A DNA stretch of 64,000 nt from Adiantum capillus-veneris (lineage: Eukaryota > Streptophyta > Polypodiopsida > Polypodiales > Pteridaceae): positions 82,455,525 to 82,519,524 of the forward strand of contig CM043958.1 in NCBI GenBank assembly GCA_014529385.2. Reading direction: 5' to 3'. Positions within the stretch are counted from its first letter, which is position 1, and each line of letters begins with the position of its first letter. The position numbers were made by a program, and so were the translations under genes. This document shows, in pieces, positions 1 to 9,059 of the stretch. Under the pieces are notes generated by a model that was given only the letters and a program-made list of their open reading frames with translations, had not been told where the DNA came from and made no database searches.

Positions 1-449
1 GGTAGTGGTGCTACCGATGCGTCCACACTTTGGAGAGAGAGTCCATATCTCTCTTTAGTAGATAGTACACCGTCGGGTACATCATGTACACCTTGGGGAT
101 CACATGAGTTTGATCCTAGCAAGGTGTACAAGACCAAAAATGGGGCACCAATTATGAATAGGGCCGGAAAGGCCATGCGTCAAAGAGTTCAATATCTTTG
201 TACAATGCATTTTGGCACTTTATGATGGAGCATTGTAATGATCAAGATGCAAAGAGAAAGATTTACATCATTGATGCCATTCACAAAGAGTACACGCCAA
301 GAGAGGGATACAATCCAGTCTCCAAAGACTGGATCATGGGAGTGGCTATTGCAAAGATGTCACATACTCAATCTAAAGCACGAGACAAATACAAAGTCGG
401 TCCAAAGTCTGCATGGTTGGACATAGAGGAGTGCATAGGGATTTATTGA
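1..449 (+). pseudogene. Unrecognised coding remnant, two overlapping frames
   Basis: An open frame enters from the window edge and stops at about 225. A second frame, open from about 183 to 449, continues with similarly protein-like composition (charged, with motifs such as KRKIYIIDAIHKEYTPREGY and ARDKYKVGPKSAWLDIEECI). The simplest reading is one coding exon broken by a frameshift near 185-200. I do not recognise the family. It lies just outside the left end of the hairpin-bearing element and could be flanking transposon sequence. The 5' part is cut off by the window. Confidence 0.3.
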
Positions 450-631
450 GAGCAGTAGGAGCGTTTGGACAGGTTCCAGTAGTAGCTAGATGCCACCTGG
501 GTTGCATGATTTGTTATTCGACATTTTCTTTATTCATGAATAATGGTCGAGTAATACATTCTAAAGATTTATTTGTGCGTATTATTTGTTGCCACGTTAG
601 CTTTTTCCAAGAAAACATTTTATTGCTTACA

Positions 632-740
632 TATCGATCGATAGTTTATCGATCGATACTTAATCGATTGACAGGCTTTCAATCGATAGTTTAAATCGAT
701 CTATATGTTTTCGATCGATATAGTAGTAGTATATAAAGCC
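632..740 (+). promoter_or_regulatory. Left-end ATCGAT cluster with TATA-like box
   Basis: Several copies of ATCGAT or ATCGATCGAT lie in about 85 bp and are followed by TAGTATATAAAGCCC. The arrangement (palindromic cluster, then TATA box, reading inward) is mirrored at the right end of the candidate element. It could be a plus-strand promoter for the BED-finger gene or transposase binding sites; no experimental evidence is available. Confidence 0.35.
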
Positions 741-1200
741 CAAATTTGCGTGTTTTAGCTACAATTCCCTTCGCCAAAGTACCAGGTTACCTCCGACATA
801 GAAAGGTTGAGTTGTCAACTTAAAAAATCTTTGATTTTTTAAGAAAACATTATTTTTAATGTTTATACAATAAAAATAAAATAATTATATAGATTTGAAT
901 CACTTATAATTCTTAACAATAGAATTTATTCTTTAAATCTATTGCTAAGTTTAAATAAATCACTCTAAGCAATAGAGACTATACTTTTAGCTCTACTTGT
1001 TTAAGAATAGATAAATAAATAATTGTATGCATTAGAGGCTACTTTTCTAGCTATAGCGTGAATGTATAATTTTAAACATTAGAAGTTATACTCTTAGCTC
1101 TATTTTTTTTAGAATAGATACTAAAAGTGATATTTGATGGTTAAAATCTATTATAGCTATAATATGTGCACAAATAATAGTGCTAGTTCATACATTTTGG
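741..1200. other. AT-rich spacer, no gene seen
   Basis: AT-rich sequence with recurring short phrases such as 'aatagattta' and 'agctctactt' that look like decayed copies of the neighbouring repeats. No convincing coding frame is present. Confidence 0.5.
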
Positions 1201-1209
1201 AACACATAC

Positions 1210-1765
1210 ACATACATGTAGGGTCTTTTGGTTGTCATGAACAAATGTTCTTACCTCCATATATACAATAGAATAGGTCTACTTAGTGTCTCTTAATTGT
1301 TATGAGATGATTCTCTTACTTCCAAGTGAGGTTTAAGGTATGAAGCAGGATTCACTTGGTTGCATAGAATAGGTCCACTTAGTGCCTCTTGGTTGTTATG
1401 AGATGATTCTCTTACTTCCAAGTGAGGTTTAAGGTATGAATTAAGATTCATTTGGTTGTTATTGAGCTTATTCTCTTACCTCTAAGTGAATATGGTGGAT
1501 TACCTATAGAATTCACTTGGTTGTGATTGAGTGAAAGCTCTTACCTCCTAGTGAACATTAGTCATGCGTAGTACTTGGGAGTCACATGGATGCTATTGAG
1601 CTCATACACTTAACTCTATGTTCATATAAAAATTAGAGACCTCAGAGGGTCGATTGGTTGTGTTTGAGCAGTAGCTCCTAACTCCAAGAGACATAGACAG
1701 TGGAATGTGAGATGACTCCATCGCTCATCTAGGTTGTCTTGAGAAAATGCTCTTTGCCACCTAGT
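1210..1765. repeat. Left subterminal array of imperfect hairpins
   Basis: About seven degenerate units of 50-100 bp. Each has a short inverted repeat around a conserved loop (TTGTYATTGAG...CTCTTACCT). Examples are TTCACTTGG at 1512-1520 pairing with CCTAGTGAA at 1547-1555, ATTCATTTGG at 1446-1455 pairing with CTAAGTGAAT at 1482-1491, and CTAGG near 1729 pairing with CCTAG near 1760. Two units (from about 1270 and 1366) are near-identical direct copies about 96 bp apart. Stem sequences differ between units while remaining partly self-complementary. The loop is the reverse complement of the loop in the right array. Confidence 0.6.
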
Positions 1766-1951
1766 AGCCAAGAATGATATATCCATTGGTGATCTTCCCT
1801 AAAATATTATCTTAACACTATTCATTGATCATTTTAATTTAGAAAATCATATCTATAACCTTTTATCTTTCTCATTGCGCTATTGTGGTGAAAAATTATA
1901 ATCATAGTGTATCTATTGATTGTAAGATATATTTTATTGAAGTCAAAAAGC

Positions 1952-2257
1952 ATGGTGCGAGGAAAAGAGTGGTCGTATGTGGAGGAAAAAGAGAGAGGAA
2001 AAACGGTTTCGTTTTTGGAATGAAAACATTGTGCGCATAACGTGCCACGCAATGCAACTCACATCAAAGAACATTTATTCGGCACTAGTCCCAATGTGAA
2101 AGAATGTGGAGCACCAACTAATGACGTACGGGTCCATTTTGCAAGGTATGTAAAGAAATGCAAACAGGTAGGACTTCTTCCTAAGAGACAGAAGGGTATG
2201 ACAAGTGCATCATCTGTCAACATAGAAGAAGTGAATGTAGATCAAGAAGACATGTGA
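1952..2257 (+). pseudogene. BED-type zinc finger fragment with in-frame TGA
   Basis: From ATG 1952 the frame reads W-S-Y-V-E-E-K, then TGA at 2021-2023, then K-H-C, then T-H-I-K-E-H-L-F-G and N-V-K-E-C-G-A. This matches the BED finger layout of hAT-like transposases and BED domain proteins: aromatic start, C-x2-C, [T/R].IK.HL, then a distal Cys. The TGA falls exactly where the first zinc-binding Cys (TGT or TGC) should be. The frame then stays open to 2257 with a basic and acidic tail. BED fingers bind DNA, so this fits the N-terminus of a transposase or a derived regulator. No transposase catalytic region follows. Confidence 0.55.
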
Positions 2258-2660
2258 GCTAACCAATGACCTTCAATGTGATAGATGGAAAAATGTAAAC
2301 ATCTTTTCATGATAATGTATCTCACTTTTTCTCAGTGTAGCTCCCTATTGAGCTATATATCTCACTTTTTTGATTTAGTAGCAACAAAATCAAGTATTGA
2401 AGAGAATTCGCATAAACATAAGTATTGAGGACATTGCTTGGCAATCAAATAAAAAGACTTTGCTTGACTCTCAACAAAGTCATCAATTAGCAACTTCAAA
2501 ACCAATTCATTGCCATAAACATAGAGAGAATACAATGCATCTCAAAAAAGGACGGGATAAATTTCCATTAAAATTTTCAACTACAGTCTACAATGTCTTT
2601 AAGAAATTGTGCTATCCACCGCTTCTTCAAGATCTGTGTTCAATGCTGCCTCAAGTATAT
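2258..2660. other. Spacer without recognisable gene
   Basis: Contains two copies of 'ctcacttttt' next to 'gagctatata' (about 2320-2370) and a plus-strand open frame from 2397 of uneven composition that overlaps the minus-strand remnant. I see no motif in it. Confidence 0.4.
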
Positions 2661-3390
2661 CTACCGTTTCTTGAATATCTCGTGACTTGGTCTTGCCTCC
2701 TCAAGAGAGGGAGACAGAGGACCGTACCACGCTTCATATCTGGCAAGTTTTCTCTTTAAAACAACTACTTCTTCTTGTTTGGCCGCCAACTTCTCTTGTA
2801 GAGAGAAAATGATCTTTCCTTGGCTGGCTAGTGTAGCCCCTTGAGACACAATATTAACAATTTGTTCATGCTCATGTGGTAGGAGCACAAGTGGCCACTT
2901 TCGTGCAAGTGGATCTACCTCCCCACGACACGCTTGTGCCCTTTCTTTAGCTCTTCCAAGTCTGACACTAGCGTTGAAAGGACGATCTATCCAAAGGACG
3001 CGCTTCTTCATTATATCTTGCACGAAGACCTGCTGGATGAAGTACATGGCAACTTGATTATTGTTAGGTAGATTGTGCTACTTTTGGATGAAGCATAGGA
3101 GCAACACGGGCGAGCCCTTTGTGTTGCAAATCTGAGATTTTCAATGGTGTTGTTTCCTTGGCACGACTTGACCTCCTGAACAATACATATTTCACAAAAA
3201 AAGAGGGACAAAACTTGCACACGTCTTCCAATTTCATTGGTTCACCCTCCAAACCTTAGGGCTCCATGGCCTCAGCAAAGAATGAGGAGATGTCTTGAGC
3301 CCCATAATGCATGCCCTCCTGTATGAGGATTGTGTTCGAGCATATCGGACTGCCATTTCTTGTCGAATCACATGACAATAGATAATTAGA
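2661..3390 (-). pseudogene. Unrecognised coding remnant with coiled-coil segment
   Basis: On the minus strand, three protein-like blocks follow one another in different frames. The first (about 3390-3250) has VRYARTQSSYRRACIMGLK. The second (3252-3064) has MKLEDVCKFCPSFFVKYVLF. The third (3047-2661) ends in a helical, heptad-like stretch (IFSLQEKLAAKQEEVVVLKR) likely to form a coiled coil. The blocks may be exons or one frame broken by indels. They lie downstream of the kinase-like gene on the same strand, separated by the nested TIR element, and could be the 3' part of the same transcription unit. No family is recognised. Confidence 0.35.
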
Positions 3391-3440
3391 TCAAAAAATA
3401 GATACAGATTGATTACAACACTACAATTGATGGTGCAATC

Positions 3441-4776
3441 AATGTTAACACTAGGTTGGTAATGGGACACTTTTATGTCCTGTGAAGTGACCATTTTCCT
3501 TGAATTATGTCAAGAGTTTCAAAATGGATTTTGAGGTGCTATCTATCTAGAAAGTTGTCTCATGAGCTGAAAAAAACTCGACATTTTTTTGGAATATCGA
3601 TTCCATCTTTAACATTGTCCTTGCACAACATTTCACAACCTAAACTGTGTGAAAAAACGGGTCCTATTTTTGGCTTTTTTCAACTTTTTGCAACTATACC
3701 ACTCTAGAATTCATGTTTGTGAGGTCTATAATGCTAGAGAACTATCTTTAGTAGTCCTCAACATGTCCTGATGCTTCTAGGGAGAAATAAGTATTAAAGT
3801 TGTAAGTTATGACCAAATTACAAAAATTGTCCAATCCTGTTTTTAGCCAATTTTCGCTCTTCTATGATTTTTTTGGTGGATTTCATGATATCCAAATTCA
3901 TTTTTGATTTTCTATGTCACATATTGTAACATAAAGCTAACATTCCTTGAGTTTTTGGGCACCTAATACCCTATTTTGCATAGTACACAACGATGGTTGA
4001 TTTTTTCAATTATGGAAGAAAACGAAACATTCTAGTATATCAAGTAGAGATTTTTCAATATTGTTAGTTTCTTGTGACAACTACATGCATTTTGTAGGTA
4101 GTAACCATATCTAGTCATAAGGATCAAATTTGGCTAGATATTGAATAGTTTCTATGGGATTCTACAACTCATAATATTCAACCCAGTTTTTTCATGTTTG
4201 CTGTATTTAACACTTCATCTTTGTCCCCAAGATTCCCCTTCGTAAGAGATGTATTTTTATTTTGGCATGCTCCATGGCTCCTTATGAACATAAAGAACAA
4301 TAGGAAACTAAGAAAACATGCATATATTATTTGTATTGAACGTGGCTATAGAAACTTTGATGATAGGTTTGCAGAATGGTAAAAATTCAACTTTTTTGTA
4401 CCTATTTATTTTGGAAAGACAAAAAATAGTGAGTGAGAAGCAATCATATGTTCTCATCACCAACCCATTGAAGTTAACTAGGGAATTTATCTCAAGTCCT
4501 ACAAAAATCCCTAATCTTATTTTTATGCAACAAAACGTAAGAAATGACTGTTGAGATGAAAATTCACTGGTCCATCAACTTTGGAGGCTTGGTGTGACCA
4601 AAAGATGAGAAATTTTACAAGTTTCTTGTTTTTTCCATGTTTAGTAGGCCTTGAACTATAACCTCATGAAAGGATTTTACAAAATGAGTGGATCTACTAT
4701 GGTTTTGGAGGTTTTTTTCAAAACCCTGAAAGGACACTTTTATGTCCTGTTAGGTTACCAACCTAGTGTTAACATT
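3441..4776. mobile_element. Non-coding TIR element nested in the large element
   Basis: A perfect 22-bp inverted repeat bounds it: 3441-3462 begins AATGTTAACACTAGG, and 4755-4776 is its exact reverse complement. Just inside each arm is the same 19-mer, GGACACTTTTATGTCCTGT, at 3465-3483 and 4732-4750. That 19-mer is itself a quasi-palindrome (GGACA...TGTCC). The 1.25-kb interior is AT-rich and has no coding frame of note. This fits a non-autonomous TIR transposon. I could not find a target-site duplication. Confidence 0.55.
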
Positions 4777-4950
4777 CACACAATTTTAAAATTCACATCT
4801 CTCTCATCAATTTGACAACAACAATGTAATAAGATAGCATGAAATTTCAAAATCAATGGACATGAGACAAGACAAAACTATATCATTGCAAAGTATAGAC
4901 ACATTTTCAAATTACAAGGTATGATTTTAAATTTCAATCATTGGATGGCC

Positions 4951-6260
4951 TCAAGCCTGCACTATCTGGGAGTGTGTGACCAACACGCTTAATGCCTTGT
5001 AACATGCTGAGGATATCATGTGAGGACTTGTGTTGGGTGGGATTGGTAGATATACAAGTGGCAGGACTTTCTGAAAGTGTTTGAGGAAAGTGATATAATT
5101 AGTGTCATCAGCCTTAGGTAAATATTTAAGGAGTTCTTGAATGTATTTACAAAGGGAGTAGATATCTTGGCTGTGCGTGAAGATTGGACGATTTGTCGAT
5201 ATACATTCGAGAACCACCCACCAATATCGCTTGCTCCAGGCTTCTCTTATCGAAGGGAGAAGATCTGGCATCTTTGGAAATGTGTTCTCTGTGGGGAACA
5301 AGGTTGCACTACCCCAATCACATACACCTACATATACTCCAGTCCATCCAAAATGCAGCAAGATATTACTACCATGAACATCATTGTGAGTGATGTTATT
5401 TGCATCCAAAAAGATGAAGGTTTGGAGCAATCCATTAACGATAGGCCATATATTCTTCTTGACTCCTTCAATGGTCCCCTTGGTATCTCTGAAATCCTTG
5501 CTCATGGCCACATGCTTCCCCTCCTTTTGGAGTCTCTCTAGCCAGTGGTCGAGGTTTCGACCATTCCACATCTTGAAGATGAGGGTGGGTGCTTGCGTGG
5601 CGTGTCTTACCAATCCCAGAGCAGCAATGATTCCACTATGAGAGTGATATTCATAATTGTGTCCTCATGGAGTGATATGTCATTGGCACTCTTCTGGCCA
5701 TCACCCTTGATTAGCTTGCCAGCATAAAATTCATCTATGAAGGTTTCATGGTTGAGTTTCACCTTCGTGACCATGCCGTATCTACCTTATCTAATGCTTG
5801 CCATTTTTGTGGAAATTCAATGCAAGCCATGCGCATAATAACCAGGTTGCATGGGTCTAAACTTCCTATGTTGGGTGGCATTGGATCATTGCTAGAGATT
5901 GGTATTTCCAAAGCGGAAAGCACTTTGGGTACATCCATGGGCTCTTCTTCAATCCTTGGTCTCTTTCCCTGTTGCTTCATGCTTCTGTAGAGGACCTCTA
6001 CTTCCTTCATCTGGTCCATGAAGCCAGACTTCCCTTTAATTTTCTTATCAAGGGTTTCTGCAACTCTGCAAACTTTCCCTATGATTCGACTCACGTCATG
6101 GCCCAATTGACCACTTGTAAGGACTTCAATCCACCTGAAGCACCACAAAATTTTGCAACTAGTGCTGCATATTTAGCACTACATAACTCATCCAAAAATG
6201 ATTTGTATGAGGACTCTTGCAAGACTTCCTGGAGGCGATCACTTCGTAATCAATAAAGAT
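4951..6260 (-). pseudogene. Degenerate protein-kinase-like gene
   Basis: The C-terminal half (5640-4951) is open for over 220 codons and holds a kinase-like C-lobe. It has a catalytic-loop look-alike, ITHNDVHGSNILL, where HND replaces HRD and Asn is kept, then a DWG (for DFG) in GVCDWGSA, then YWW..LECIST and SLCKYIQELLKYL. Upstream, NYEYHSHSGIIAALGLV and FYAGKLIKGDG look like the N-lobe but lie in other frames. Frameshifts occur near 5675, 5775 and 6095, so the reading frame is broken at least three times between 6260 and 5640. The region before that (about 6090-5780) is rich in charged residues (KGKSGFMDQMKEVEVLYRSM). This is a kinase-fold protein, probably decayed. Whether it was active or belongs to a known transposon-borne kinase family is not determinable here. 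Confidence 0.5.
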
Positions 6261-6439
6261 GAGTGCATACGAATTCTTTGACATATTTGCACTCAACTTT
6301 TGTTATCTTGCGTGTAGTACCCATGATGTGCATAGAAATTAAAACAAAAAAACAAAAAATCAAAACTTCTCATCAGTATAAGTGGCATGTAATACAACAC
6401 ATTCTAGTCATTCTTTACAACACAATTATTGGGCAATCA

Positions 6440-6455
6440 CCCTAAACCCTAAACC
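6440..6455. repeat. Short telomere-like motif (CCCTAAA)2
   Basis: CCCTAAACCCTAAACC is two units of the common plant telomere repeat. At this length it is more likely a chance match or a telo-box-like promoter motif than a relic of a telomere. Confidence 0.4.
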
Positions 6456-6679
6456 ACAGGTCTACATGAATGTTATTTATGATTAATATACACAATAACA
6501 TGCATACGATTATGCATGATGTTAATTATGATTTTTCATATCATAAAGAAATATGTTATGATTTTTCGAATCAAAAACCTCGCATGTATGAGACATTATC
6601 AATAGGAATGTGACGAAGTCATAGAAATATGCATTATTGTACAAATTACAAAGATGAATGTAAAATATGGTGTCACATG

Positions 6680-7460
6680 TGTATCCTTCTCATTGTAAGG
6701 ATCTAAGCAAGTCCTAAGCACCAGACATAGGGGTTTTATTCCCGTTGTAAGAGAAAAGGATAAACATTAGATCCAGACACCGAGAACGATTGCACTATAA
6801 AAATGAGTAGCTCATTGGCGAATGGTTTTTTTTTCACAAATCATATTTGAGAGAAACTCCTCCCGTTGTAAGAACCGAAGATCGTGATGCGGGCAGTAGT
6901 TTAAAGATTACACTTTTCTCATTATACAGATCTATAATGTAGATTTATGAATCATGTGGTCCATAACTACGTATATTGAAAAGTGTATAGCTTAAAGACT
7001 CACTAGATAAAAAAATTATTCGCACAGATCGTGTCTAGGAGTATCTTCTTTCGTTGTAAGAACCAAGGCTCAGGCGCAGGAAGAAGTATGTTTTTAGTAA
7101 GCTCACATTTCATTGGAGCTTATTTTACCTAAAGCATCGTACAAAGTAAGAGTGTTTTGAGACATATCAAACAGATGCACATGCTATCTAATGGTCTCCT
7201 AAAACACCGTACAAAGTATGAGTGCCGACAAGCATATCAAAACAATGTACAGTGTTATCTAAATTCCTAAAACATTGACTCAAGTAAGAGTGCTACAAAG
7301 CATATCAGAACAAGAGTCAATGTTTTCTAAATTTCTTTTAGATTACTATGGAAGTAAGATATAAAATCAGACAAGCCATAGTAATTTCCATATCCTAAGT
7401 TTTAAACTATTATGTGACTAAGAGTTCCCGAAGGTGTATCAGAGACACATACAGTAATGT
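6680..7460. repeat. Right subterminal array of imperfect hairpins
   Basis: The clearest units are at 7132-7457. AAAACATTGACTC (7269-7281) pairs perfectly with 7314-7326. ATTACTATGG (7342-7351) pairs perfectly with 7376-7385. AACACCGTACA (7203-7213) pairs at 10 of 11 positions with TGTACAGTGTT. The loops are conserved (AAGTAAGAGTGCTACAAAGC...ATCAGAACAA) while the stems differ completely. Around 6850-7085 there are further units with loop CGTTGTAAGAACC, one with a CTTCTTTC / GGAAGAAG stem. The array mirrors the one at 1210-1765. Confidence 0.65.
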
Positions 7461-7523
7461 AATCACATGAAAGTAAAATTTAAATGATTTTTTTATAAAA
7501 ACACAAATCTAAAGAGAAAAGAT

Positions 7524-7725
7524 GCTTACCAGTGCACGAAGTTGACCTGCTTCATAGTATGAGGTAGAGAGTGTGAGCTATAGACAACTAGAAAGCTCCA
7601 ATATCAAAATCGATCAAAAACGTATCGAACAACAATACGCGTTCTTTTTATATAAATCTAGCGTATTGATTGATATTGTATCGATCAGATCGATAGCTTA
7701 TTGATCAATAGACTATAAATTATTC
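7524..7725 (-). promoter_or_regulatory. Right-end ATCGAT cluster, TATA box and possible mini first exon
   Basis: On the minus strand, an ATCGAT/TGATCAAT-rich block (about 7722-7661) is followed by GATTTATATAAAAAG (7659-7645). About 90 bp further on, ATG at 7555 opens an 8-codon frame (MKQVNFVH) that runs into a good splice donor, GGTAAGC, near 7529. This looks like a promoter with a short first exon for the minus-strand kinase-like unit. It is inferred from sequence shape only. Confidence 0.35.
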
Positions 7726-7750
7726 GGTAATACCATGTATTTTACGATAA

Positions 7751-8170
7751 TATGCAAATAATGAGAAGTTATTCAATATAAATTGCATTATTTAGTCGAA
7801 TAAATGCACACTTGTAGTTTTTAGGGTATTCTTATCTTGGGTTTGGAGGCTATGAGACTCTTTGACATGAGTTCGTAAGTTTTATAGACTATTTAAATAG
7901 CGTATGTACATATGTTTTTCAATTATTTATCTTACATGGTTAAGTGTTTATATTACAAGAGCTTGCCATGAGGCATCCCTCGATGGGTAGATTGGAGAAA
8001 TATGGATTCAAGCAGGGGCTATAAGGTCTTCTTCTACATCTTCAAGATGAGGGTTAGTACGTCAACTGGAGGCCTTACATTGATCAATCTAATCGATGTT
8101 TATATTTTCATTTGTACATATTGATGTATAGCGACTTATGTTTTAATTCATATATATATTTAGAAGGTAG
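7751..8170. other. Spacer, no gene seen
   Basis: AT-rich sequence between the candidate element and the minisatellite. No coding frame or repeat of note. Confidence 0.5.
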
Positions 8171-8175
8171 ATGTT

Positions 8176-8730
8176 ATGTTTATGCTTATGTCGATTTTGA
8201 CTATGATTGTGGTTAAGGTTATGGTTATGGTTTCAAAATATAGTTATGATTATGTTTATGGTTGTGTCCATTTTGAATATGGTTATGTTTGCGGTTATGG
8301 TTATGGTTTCAAAATTCGGTTATGGTTATGGTTTCAAAATTCGGTTATGGTTATGGTTATGGTTTCAAAATTTGGTTATGTTTATGGTTTTAGAATTTGG
8401 TTATGGTTATGGTTTCAAAATTCGGTTATGGTTATGGTTATGCTTAGGATTATGGTTATGGTTTTAGAATTCATTCACATTTATGTTTTGTGATTTACAC
8501 AATTGTTATGGTTATGGTTATGGTTATGGTTTTAGAATGTGGTTATGGTTATGGTTTCAAACTTTGTTCATGGTTATGGTTTCATAATCTGGTTATGGTT
8601 ATGGTTTCAAAATTCGATTATGGTTTGAGTATTTGGTTATAGTTATGGTTTCAAAATTCTCAACTATGGTTATGTTTTGTGATTCACACGATGGTTATGG
8701 TTTGCAAATATTGTTATGTTTATGTTTTGT
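8176..8730 (+). repeat. Degenerate GGTTAT minisatellite
   Basis: Dozens of copies of GGTTAT are interrupted at roughly regular intervals by TTTCAAAATTCG or TTTTAGAATT. The higher-order unit is about 25-45 bp. Open frames through it (YGYGFKIRLW type) are by-products of the repeat. No telomeric plant motif (TTTAGGG) is involved. Confidence 0.85.
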
Positions 8731-8739
8731 GGATCTTGT

Positions 8740-9055
8740 ATAATGGTCAATATGTACTCACAATTTTGTTGAATTTTCAGGCAAGGAGTGCGATTGCTTT
8801 TGCACTCTCTCCTTTGAGTAGAGAGGGCTGCTTTTAGTGTTGCAGTACATGCAACACCAGATGCCAGCCTTCTCTGCTCTTTTTTTTTTTGCAAATTTTG
8901 GCATTGGTATGACATCCATATAGGCATCAATATGACCTTCGATATGGACGTTGTTATGCACTTTGATATTTTAGTGTATATATTGATGCTAGCTATATCG
9001 ACCTGCATACCGACGTGATGGTATCAACGCCTATAATACCGATGAGTATATTCAT
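8740..9055. other. Spacer, no gene seen
   Basis: No recognisable coding or repeat structure, apart from a 12-bp T run near 8880 and repeated 'gatatcgac/gatgata' phrases near 8960-9060. Confidence 0.4.
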
Positions 9056-9059
9056 GAGC

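Larger units (their letters stand above)
598..7750. mobile_element. Candidate large DNA element with inverted hairpin-rich ends
   Basis: Both ends carry an ATCGAT-rich block followed inward by a TATA-like box (plus strand near 727-737, minus strand near 7645-7657). Inside each end lies an array of imperfect hairpins. The loop consensus of the left array, read on the minus strand, matches the loop of the right array (GTAAGAG ... CA.AACAA), so the arrays are inverted relative to each other as in a TIR transposon. Between them lie a BED-finger fragment on the plus strand, kinase-like and coiled-coil coding remnants on the minus strand, and a nested TIR element. No clean target-site duplication was identified, so the boundaries are approximate. 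A known transposase core (DDE, hAT dimerisation) was not seen. Confidence 0.45.

Noticed and set aside
1200-1765. CRISPR-like array
   Set aside because: Units are degenerate and of unequal spacing, with self-complementary stems, in a plant nuclear context; no cas genes.
5137-5641. Plus-strand ORFs across the kinase-like region
   Set aside because: They are antisense to the minus-strand frame that shows kinase motifs and have no motif themselves.
6440-6455. Interstitial telomere as trace of chromosome fusion
   Set aside because: Only two repeat units; too short to support such an event.
8176-8493. Tyr/Gly/Phe-rich ORFs
   Set aside because: Direct product of the GGTTAT minisatellite; both frames have equal quality.
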